From an uncultured Oscillospiraceae bacterium (GTDB lineage Bacteria > Bacillota > Clostridia > Oscillospirales > Acutalibacteraceae), in assembly GCA_900544375.1 (NCBI GenBank), contig UQUZ01000053.1, forward strand, positions 1 through 16,142: a DNA stretch of 16,142 nt, read 5' to 3'. Of this stretch, positions 1 through 5,472 are shown piece after piece (position 1 is the stretch's first letter; each line of letters opens with the position of its first letter). Position numbers and translations under genes: made by a program. The notes under the pieces were generated by a model that worked only from the letters and a program-made list of their open reading frames with translations, was not told the origin of the DNA and did not search any database.

Positions 1-70
1 CGCACAAGGAGAAAGGACGCTAACTGCCTACCGCTGAGGTAGTGCCATTGGTGGCTTTCACCACGTGTCA
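1..70 (-). other. 5' end of a leftward transcript, possibly structured leader or small RNA
   Basis: This stretch lies just downstream of a strong minus-strand promoter (71-99), so it should be the first ~64 nt of a leftward RNA that leaves the window. Read on the minus strand it can form a GTGG/CCAC hairpin with a 6-nt loop, then a CTACC/GGTAG hairpin. It also holds a six-codon reading frame (start codon at 46-48, MALPQR then stop) and a pyrimidine-rich CCTTTCTCC segment that could pair with a ribosome binding site. I do not recognise a known riboswitch or RNA family. It may equally be an ordinary leader of the next gene to the left. Confidence 0.35.
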
Positions 71-99
71 ATTATATATGATGAATCCTTATCAGTCAA
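71..99 (-). promoter_or_regulatory. sigma-A type promoter, leftward
   Basis: On the minus strand a TTGACT -35 box (94-99) is separated by exactly 17 bp from a perfect TATAAT -10 box (71-76). The predicted start is near position 64. The promoter sits just beyond the terminator of the hydrogenase operon, so it begins a new leftward unit. Confidence 0.7.
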
Positions 100-148
100 T
101 ATTTTACAATCTGTTTTTTCATCCATAACAGTCCAAATGAAAATAGGC

Positions 149-184
149 AAAAACGGCCGCTGCGGGAAAGCAACGGCCGTTTTT
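149..184. terminator. bidirectional intrinsic terminator ending the hydrogenase operon
   Basis: AAAAACGGCCG (149-159) and CGGCCGTTTTT (174-184) form an 11-bp perfect inverted repeat around a 14-nt loop with a short GC pair inside. A U run follows the G/C stem on both strands. It lies 16 nt past the stop codon of the last operon gene (minus strand). Confidence 0.85.
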
Positions 185-200
185 ATTACTATCGTGTTTT

Positions 201-470
201 TTACGCCTTGCCGGCGCCTGCCCGAAGGCTCTGCAAAACCTGCTGCTCAAAAAACGTGTCCGTATCCGCTGGCAGGAGGGATTGCACCGGGCCGTCATCC
301 ACGCTGACGGATACGCCGTCCTGCCCGCAGTTCCCCATGCAGAACTTGGCGCGCACCTCTACGCGCTCGCCCAATTCCTGCTTTGCAATCAGAGCTTGCA
401 GGCGGTTAATAATATCATAAGACCCTTTCAGATGGCAGGCGCTGCCGATGCAGACATAGATCGTAGTCAT
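201..470 (-). CDS. NuoE-like (2Fe-2S) thioredoxin-fold ferredoxin protein, hydrogenase-associated
   Basis: This 89-residue protein resembles the thioredoxin-like [2Fe-2S] domain of NuoE/HydC-type subunits. The family cysteine pattern is visible: C7 and C12 (Cx4C), then C44 and C48 (Cx3C), enough for one [2Fe-2S] cluster. It probably passes electrons to or from the hydrogenase encoded upstream in the operon, or senses redox state. I chose the ATG at 470 because the protein then begins directly at the beta strand before C7, as its paralogue does, and an AAAGGATG ribosome binding site lies upstream. An in-frame ATG nine codons earlier is less well placed. It is the last gene of the operon, 113 nt after the [FeFe] hydrogenase, and has its own promoter in that gap. 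It is clearly a paralogue of the first gene of the operon. Its partner is inferred. Confidence 0.8.
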   Translation of the reverse strand: MTTIYVCIGSACHLKGSYDIINRLQALIAKQELGERVEVRAKFCMGNCGQDGVSVSVDDGPVQSLLPADTDTFFEQQVLQSLRAGAGKA

Positions 471-542
471 CTGTAAACTCATCCTTTCACAGGCCAAAGC
501 CTTTTGGAATCCGCAATTCGGAAAAAACGACTCATTTATTCT

Positions 543-570
543 ATTATAGCGTGTCTGATATTGATGTCAA
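543..570 (-). promoter_or_regulatory. internal consensus promoter in front of the last operon gene
   Basis: Both hexamers are perfect on the minus strand: TTGACA (565-570) and TATAAT (543-548), with a 16-bp spacer. The promoter fits in the gap between the hydrogenase stop codon (584) and the small [2Fe-2S] gene (start 470). The last gene can therefore be expressed independently of the rest of the operon. Confidence 0.7.
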
Positions 571-583
571 TTCCCAAACCGGA

Positions 584-2026
584 TTATTCAAAATCATAAA
601 CGCTGATCGCGTCTGTCATCGTTTTTTCCTTGGCGAGCTGGCCGTATTTATCGACGTCGAGCTTATTTTTCGGCCCGTGTGTCAGGCAGGCCGCGCCGCC
701 GATGCAGCCCGATTCGCACGCCATACCCTCGATGAAGTTTTCCTGCAAAACGCCCTTGGACGCCTTGAGCAGGGCGGTGCGGCATTCGCGGATGCCGTCG
801 CAGGAAACGGGCTTATAGCGGAAATCGCCCAGGTCATACAGGCCCTGCTCCCGAAGCGCTTGCTCGACCGCGCTGGCAAGGCCGCCGCTGCGGGCGAAGA
901 TGCGGCCGTAGTAAGAGGCGTTGTTGAGGTGCTCGTCAGGCAGGGAGGCGATGTCGATATCGCGCGCATCAAACAGGGCTTGCAGCTCCTCAAAGGTGAT
1001 AACACAGTCGATATAGGGGCTGACGGTTTCCCATTTCTGCTCCATTTTTTTGGCGATGCAGGGGCCGACGAAAACGATCTTGCAGCCAGGATCGAGGCGC
1101 TTAATGTGCTTTGCAATCTGCGCCATGGGGGAGAGGTTGTGCGAAACGTGCTGTGCAAGGTCCGGGAAGGCCTTGCGGACATAGGTGACGAAGGCCGGGC
1201 AGCAGGAGCTGGTTAAAAAGCCCTTTTCATACAGCTCGTTTGCCTCCTGATAGGCCACCATATCCGCACCGAGCGCCGCCTCGACCACGCTGAAAAAGCC
1301 GAGATGCTTGAGCCCCGACACCACCTGCTCCACGCGCACCTGCACAAACTGGCTCACAATAGAGGGGGCGACGACCGCATAGACATTGTATTTTGAATTG
1401 TTTTCAGACTCCTTCAGGAGTTTGATGGCTTCGAGAATATAGGATTTATCGGCGATCGCGCCGAACGGACATTTATACACGCACGCGCCGCAGGAGATGC
1501 ATTTTTCGTTATCAATCTTCGCTTTTTTATCCTCGCCCATGTGGATGGCGTTGATGTGGCAGGCGCTCTCGCACGGCCGCACGCACTGAATGATTGCGTT
1601 ATAGGGGCAGGCGTTGAGGCACTTTCCGCATTCCACACATTTGGATTGGTCGATCACGGAGCGGTGGTTCACAATGCTGATCGCGCCCTTCGGGCAGACG
1701 TCCACGCACTGGTGGGAGATGCAGCCGCGGCAGGCTTCGGAGACGCGCATGCCCTCGACCGGGCACTCGTCGCAGGCGATATCCAGCACCTCGACGACGT
1801 TTGGATTTTTCTTGTTGCCACCCATAGCGAGCTTGATGCGCTCCCCGATGATGGCGCGCTCCTTATAGATGCAGCAGCGCATGGTGGGCTTGGGACCAGG
1901 CATGATTTTGGCGGGGATATCGAGCAGTGCGCCGCTGTCGAGCTGATCCTCAAATGCAAGGCGGGCCACCTCGCGCAGAACCTTATATTTGAGCTTCTGC
2001 ACAGCGGTATCAAACAATTTTTTCAT
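584..2026 (-). CDS. hydA: [FeFe] hydrogenase, catalytic type (group B-like, HydA2)
   Basis: This 480-residue iron-only hydrogenase should catalyse reversible H2 formation from reduced ferredoxin. The N-terminal part is rich in Fe-S motifs: Cx2Cx4Cx3C at C99-C111, Cx2Cx2Cx3CP at C130-C140, and another at C176-C186, with extra cysteines at 85/88 and 148-156. The H-cluster domain follows. Its L1 motif is TSSCCP (C275, C276), L2 is GPCIAKK (C323), and L3 is MACESGC (C437, C441), so all four H-cluster cysteines and the proton-relay cysteine are present. The usual Met of the L2 motif (MPC) is Gly. Extra N-terminal clusters plus GPC/TSSCCP point to a group B enzyme rather than the bifurcating group A3; this subgroup call is from memory of the family. 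A GGAGTGG site lies 7 nt before the ATG. It follows the phosphatase gene by 41 nt. The maturases HydE, HydF and HydG are not in this window. Confidence 0.88.
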   Translation of the reverse strand: MKKLFDTAVQKLKYKVLREVARLAFEDQLDSGALLDIPAKIMPGPKPTMRCCIYKERAIIGERIKLAMGGNKKNPNVVEVLDIACDECPVEGMRVSEACRGCISHQCVDVCPKGAISIVNHRSVIDQSKCVECGKCLNACPYNAIIQCVRPCESACHINAIHMGEDKKAKIDNEKCISCGACVYKCPFGAIADKSYILEAIKLLKESENNSKYNVYAVVAPSIVSQFVQVRVEQVVSGLKHLGFFSVVEAALGADMVAYQEANELYEKGFLTSSCCPAFVTYVRKAFPDLAQHVSHNLSPMAQIAKHIKRLDPGCKIVFVGPCIAKKMEQKWETVSPYIDCVITFEELQALFDARDIDIASLPDEHLNNASYYGRIFARSGGLASAVEQALREQGLYDLGDFRYKPVSCDGIRECRTALLKASKGVLQENFIEGMACESGCIGGAACLTHGPKNKLDVDKYGQLAKEKTMTDAISVYDFE

Positions 2027-2067
2027 TGTGTTTCCACTCCATTCGGGTAAAACTAGGGATATGTATT

Positions 2068-3240
2068 TTAATAGAAGGTTTTATCCACCCGCTTGCCGAG
2101 CCTTACCATTAGCTCCGCCAGGCGGTCGATGAGCTTGAGTTTAATGCTCAGGTCAGCGGGCAGGTTCGGGTTTTGGTGCGCGGGGTTGATCGCCGTGCCG
2201 ATGAAGAGCTTTAAATGCGTGCAGTCCTCCAGCAGCAGCCGCGCAAGCATCGCCGCGCCGTTCTCTTCATCAATGCGGTGGAAGTAATAGGAGTCTGCGT
2301 CCTTTTCGCAGTATTCCTGCAAAATATCCAGCGTGCGGGTGAGCGTGAGCACGCCTTCCGTGACAAGATCCACGCCCTCGATGAAGCCGATGGGGGGGAT
2401 GGAAGGGTCGGAATAGGTCAGCGACGTGCGGATTTTACGGTTCAATACGCGGGCGACGATGTTGGCGCTTGTGCCGCCGCAGATGACCTTTTTGCCCTGC
2501 GAGCGCATATAATCGCGCACCATGCGCTCATCGTCCGCCTTTTCCTTCGGCGGCCCGGCGAGCATATTGACCACCCTGTGCGGCGTGACCTCTGCGACGA
2601 GCACGGTGGAATCATCGCCCGGCTTTTTCATATAGAGGTCATTGACCGTATCGGAGAGCGCGGCGGCCAGCCTGGGCGCGGACATATCAAGCGCCGTGGC
2701 GTTTAAGAGCCATTTGACCACGTGCTCCCACGTCCAGCCGAAGTTGAGCGATTCGCCCACGCCTGCATAGATCACGCCGTCGCTGACGATGGTGATGACA
2801 TCGCCGGGCAGGGCCTGAAAGCGGGTTTCATACACGCCCTTGCCGGAGTATTCGTTATATTCGCACTTGAACTCCATGCGCTGCCCGTCGCGGATATAAA
2901 TGCAGAAGGGGTTGTCGAATTCCGCGAGATAGCCTTCGCCGCTGTCCTTAATTTCTAGGATGCTGAAGGTGGCGTAGGCCACCTTGCGCACACTGCACAC
3001 GGGCAGGGTGTTGACGATGGTTGAAACAACGTCCGCCACGGATGCGCCCTCGCGCACCATGGTCGCGCAGATCGTGCTGGTGAGGGTGGCGAGGATATTC
3101 GCCTTGACCCCGCTGCCAAGGCCATCCGCCAATACGGCGATGGTGGAATCCGCTGTGCGCACGGTGACGACCTTGTCGCCGCAGAGCTCCTCGCCTTTTT
3201 TATTGAGGCTTTTCCATGCAACGTCGATATGTACGCTCAT
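2068..3240 (-). CDS. SpoIIE/PP2C-family serine phosphatase with extra C-terminal domain, HydS-linked
   Basis: This is a 390-residue soluble protein. Residues 1-220 form a SpoIIE-type PPM/PP2C phosphatase core. The metal-binding aspartates are visible: D22 in GDK, D39-G40 in LADGLGSG, D154-G155 in SDG, and D209-D210 in the GDDST motif. Such enzymes remove phosphate from serine or threonine, often on anti-anti-sigma (STAS) proteins. Residues ~221-390 form a second domain that I cannot name; it contains a GGTSAN segment near 256-261 and ends in a charged helix. The gene starts 13 nt after hydS, and the hydS stop codon overlaps its GAGGGG ribosome binding site, so the two products are translationally coupled. 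The natural inference is that HydS controls this phosphatase in response to H2 or redox state. No kinase, STAS protein or sigma factor is encoded in the window, so the target is unknown. Confidence 0.85.
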   Translation of the reverse strand: MSVHIDVAWKSLNKKGEELCGDKVVTVRTADSTIAVLADGLGSGVKANILATLTSTICATMVREGASVADVVSTIVNTLPVCSVRKVAYATFSILEIKDSGEGYLAEFDNPFCIYIRDGQRMEFKCEYNEYSGKGVYETRFQALPGDVITIVSDGVIYAGVGESLNFGWTWEHVVKWLLNATALDMSAPRLAAALSDTVNDLYMKKPGDDSTVLVAEVTPHRVVNMLAGPPKEKADDERMVRDYMRSQGKKVICGGTSANIVARVLNRKIRTSLTYSDPSIPPIGFIEGVDLVTEGVLTLTRTLDILQEYCEKDADSYYFHRIDEENGAAMLARLLLEDCTHLKLFIGTAINPAHQNPNLPADLSIKLKLIDRLAELMVRLGKRVDKTFY

Positions 3241-3253
3241 CCGGAATCCCCCC

Positions 3254-4972
3254 TCAAGCCCGCGTGTCGTCGCGGGCGATCATATCCTTGAGCTTTGTCA
3301 GCGTGACCTTCGTCTCCGCCGTTGTCTCGCCCAGAAGGCTCGCGATTTCCTGCGCGACGACCATCTGCTTGTCGATTACCTTTTGCGCCATGTCGACCGT
3401 ATCCATGCGCAGCTTCTGGCTTTTTTCCTTTAGAGCTTCCTCCTCGGTGATATCCTTGAAGATGCCCATGCAGTAGTTTCCTTCCTTGATATAGACGATG
3501 CTTTCGAGGAAGGTTTTGTGATAGGCATCCACCGTGATTTTTTTATCAAAGATCGGCTGCCTGGAATCAAAAACGGCGAGCGTATCCGCAGGGTCGAGAA
3601 TTTCATAAAGCCCCTTCGTGAGCGCCGCGGCGCGGCTGACGCCAAAGGCCTTTTCCGCCGCCGCGTTGTATTCGACGATGTTGAGATCCTCGTCGACAAT
3701 GATCGTGATATTCGGCGTTTCCGTAAGGACAACATTGGAAAGGGATTCCGCGCGCTGACGCATGAACGGCATGCACATCGTCAGCTCCGCCTTACCCTGA
3801 TAGACGGCGATCGCCTTATCGCGGCAGGTGGCATAGCCGCAGGAGCCGCAGTTTAATTCCTGTGCTGGTGAATCCTTGCCGATCTTCTGCAAAATCGAGC
3901 GGATGACCTCCTCGCTGGGGATCTCCCGCTTGTCTGTCCGATCCACGAAGCCCTTGTGCATGGGGATGACGTTGGTCAGCGCCGGGTAGCCGTCGCCCGT
4001 CGTATGTACATGCTCCTTGATCCGGATGCGGCCGGTAAACCGGTCATGCGCGCTGGAAACGCGGGCCGGGCCGTTAATGCAGCCGCTGACACAGGCGTTG
4101 ATCTCAATAAAGCTGCCGGTGATCTGCCTGGCACGGATGGCGTCGAGCACATCCTTGCAGTTGTCGATGCCGTCAATGCTCATGATATTATAGTGCGGCA
4201 GGTCGCCGCCCTCGCGGCGCTTGAGTGTTTTGATAATGCCGCCCGCGATGGGGTAAAGCCGCAGAATCTCCGAATCGCCGCGCAAAAAGTCTGCGGGCTC
4301 GCAGTTATTCACACGGATTTCTTCCTGCTCAAGCCACATGTGCATATCGTGGAAGGTGAGCACCGCGTCGATCTCCGTCTCATGTCGGATGTCGTCCGCC
4401 TCGGCCTTTTTGGCAATGCAGGGGCCGACGAAAACTACCTTCGCATCGTGCCCGTAGGTTTCTTTGAGCAGGCGGCCGTGCGCGATCATGGGGCTGACGA
4501 CCGGGGCCAGATAGGGGATCAGCTCGGGGTAATATTTCTCCACCAGGTCGTTGACGGTGGGGCAGCAGGTGGTGATGATATTCTCCATCTCATGCGCTTT
4601 GATGAGCTTGTGGTATTCAGCCGTGACGTAGGCCGCGCCGTCCGCCGTCTGCGCCGTGCCGAAAATGCCGAGCCGTTGGAAGGCGCCCAGAAGCTTTCGC
4701 TCATCGTCAAAATCAAAGGAAGTGTAGTAGGAGGGGGCGAGGGAGAAGATTACGCGCTTGCCGTTTTTCAAAAATCCCTTTACCTTGTCGAGATCGCTCG
4801 AAAGCGTTTTGGCGTTCTGCGGGCAGGTGTTGAGGCACTTGCCGCAGAGAATACAGTCCGCCTCAATGATCTGCGCCTGCTCGCTTGCCAGCCGGATGGA
4901 TTTGACCGGGCAGACCTTGATGCATTTATAACAGTTTTTACAGTTTGCCTTTTGCAGGCCGATGATGCTCAT
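3254..4972 (-). CDS. hydS: HydS, PAS-domain sensory [FeFe] hydrogenase (group C-like)
   Basis: This 572-residue protein has two ferredoxin clusters first (C11/14/17/21 and C40/43/46/50). The H-cluster domain follows, with L1 TTCCP (C136, C137), L2 GPCIAKK (C185) and L3 NACVSGC (C294, C298). A further four-cysteine Fe-S module follows (C375, C378, C383, C400; CGSCGYxxC pattern). A PAS domain spans ~408-510, and a helical, probably coiled-coil tail ends the protein. This architecture is known for putative H2-sensing hydrogenases. All H-cluster ligand cysteines are kept, but residues usually conserved for catalysis differ: M to G in L2, and N where catalytic enzymes have Met before L3's first Cys. 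Both fit a sensor rather than a high-turnover enzyme. There is no kinase domain; output presumably goes to the coupled phosphatase. AAAGGAG lies 8 nt before the ATG. It follows the first NuoE-like gene by 27 nt. Confidence 0.9.
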   Translation of the reverse strand: MSIIGLQKANCKNCYKCIKVCPVKSIRLASEQAQIIEADCILCGKCLNTCPQNAKTLSSDLDKVKGFLKNGKRVIFSLAPSYYTSFDFDDERKLLGAFQRLGIFGTAQTADGAAYVTAEYHKLIKAHEMENIITTCCPTVNDLVEKYYPELIPYLAPVVSPMIAHGRLLKETYGHDAKVVFVGPCIAKKAEADDIRHETEIDAVLTFHDMHMWLEQEEIRVNNCEPADFLRGDSEILRLYPIAGGIIKTLKRREGGDLPHYNIMSIDGIDNCKDVLDAIRARQITGSFIEINACVSGCINGPARVSSAHDRFTGRIRIKEHVHTTGDGYPALTNVIPMHKGFVDRTDKREIPSEEVIRSILQKIGKDSPAQELNCGSCGYATCRDKAIAVYQGKAELTMCMPFMRQRAESLSNVVLTETPNITIIVDEDLNIVEYNAAAEKAFGVSRAAALTKGLYEILDPADTLAVFDSRQPIFDKKITVDAYHKTFLESIVYIKEGNYCMGIFKDITEEEALKEKSQKLRMDTVDMAQKVIDKQMVVAQEIASLLGETTAETKVTLTKLKDMIARDDTRA

Positions 4973-4999
4973 TTGGACGGCTCCTTTCTTGCGGGCAGG

Positions 5000-5245
5000 C
5001 TAGGCCAGCTTTTCTAAAATTTCATTTTTAAAAAAAGAGGGAACATCCGCAGGGGTGAGGGAGAATTTTTGCTCGTTTACACGCACGCAAACGCCGCCTT
5101 TGGTGCATTCGCCCATGCAGAAGGAGCCTTTGAGCTCCACCTTGTCCGTAAGCCCATGGGCGGTAACAAGCTTTTCGAGCACCTGGATCACGTCGCGCGA
5201 CCCATGCAGGTGACAGGAGCTGCCAATGCAAATAGTGATCTCCAC
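5000..5245 (-). CDS. NuoE-like (2Fe-2S) thioredoxin-fold ferredoxin protein, first gene of the hyd operon
   Basis: This is an 81-residue protein with the NuoE-type [2Fe-2S] pattern: C6 and C11 (Cx4C), C43 and C47 (Cx3C), and SFCMGEC around the second pair. The start is decided by the ribosome binding site: GGAGGTG lies 7 nt before a GTG at 5243-5245, and the product then starts with (M)EITICIG, matching the N-terminus of its paralogue at 201-470. The in-frame ATG 11 codons upstream lies on the other side of this site and would add residues the family lacks. As first gene of the operon and 27 nt before hydS, it is probably an electron-transfer or regulatory partner of HydS. The pairing is inference. 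Confidence 0.8.
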   Translation of the reverse strand: MEITICIGSSCHLHGSRDVIQVLEKLVTAHGLTDKVELKGSFCMGECTKGGVCVRVNEQKFSLTPADVPSFFKNEILEKLA

Positions 5246-5301
5246 GAAAAAGCACCTCCGTAAACAGATTTCAGTCATCAGATGTCAAAGTTCAGAGATT
5301 G

Positions 5302-5307
5302 ATTCTA
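5302..5307 (-). promoter_or_regulatory. extended -10 element of the hydrogenase operon promoter
   Basis: On the minus strand TGATAGAAT gives an extended -10 box (TGn plus TAGAAT at 5302-5307), about 57 nt before the GTG start of the first gene. No good -35 box lies at the right distance; that region is taken up by an A/T-rich palindrome (5310-5336). A weak -35 suggests control by an activator, or a sigma factor aided by the extended -10. An overlapping TATGAT (5307-5312) is an alternative. Confidence 0.45.
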
Positions 5308-5309
5308 TC

Positions 5310-5336
5310 ATAGTATATTTTGAAAAAATATGCTAT
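5310..5336. promoter_or_regulatory. 27-bp near-perfect palindrome, probable operator of the hydrogenase operon
   Basis: Arm ATAGTATATTTT (5310-5321), centre GAA, arm AAAATATGCTAT (5325-5336): 11 of 12 positions are symmetric. It covers the -35 and spacer region of the operon promoter, where a dimeric regulator would act directly on RNA polymerase. It does not match the Rex, Fur or PerR consensus I know. The binding protein is unknown. Confidence 0.6.
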
Positions 5337-5400
5337 CCCTAAATTTTCACATCTAATGCCTGTACCACAGCCGGTGGGGTAAAAGCGGGATTTTCTGAAA

Positions 5401-5437
5401 GAGCTGCTGCAAAATGCGTTGCATTTTGCAGCAGCTC
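5401..5437. terminator. adhE: strong hairpin between adhE and the hyd operon, probable adhE terminator
   Basis: A perfect 17-bp stem is formed by GAGCTGCTGCAAAATGC (5401-5417) and its complement (5421-5437), with a 3-nt loop. It lies 35 nt beyond the adhE stop codon. The U run that follows on the minus strand is short (CTCTTTCAG), so termination may be incomplete and some adhE transcripts might run into the hydrogenase operon. Confidence 0.7.
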
Positions 5438-5472
5438 CTTTGCGGTTCTAAAACAGGATGCAGGTGCGGGGG

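Noticed and set aside
1..60. C-terminal end of a plus-strand gene at the left edge
   Set aside because: All three frames reach stops within 45 nt, and no family can be recognised from such short tails. The strong leftward promoter favours a leftward transcript.
584..1216. Long open frames on the plus strand opposite the hydrogenase genes (for example 551-1216 and 3956-5017)
   Set aside because: They lie antisense to genes with clear Fe-S and H-cluster motifs, lack ribosome binding sites and have low-complexity Ala/Arg-rich products typical of GC-rich antisense frames.
5246..5278. Upstream ATG extension of the first NuoE-like protein
   Set aside because: The perfect GGAGGTG site is 7 nt before a GTG at 5245 and would lie inside the longer coding sequence; the extra residues are not found in the paralogue.
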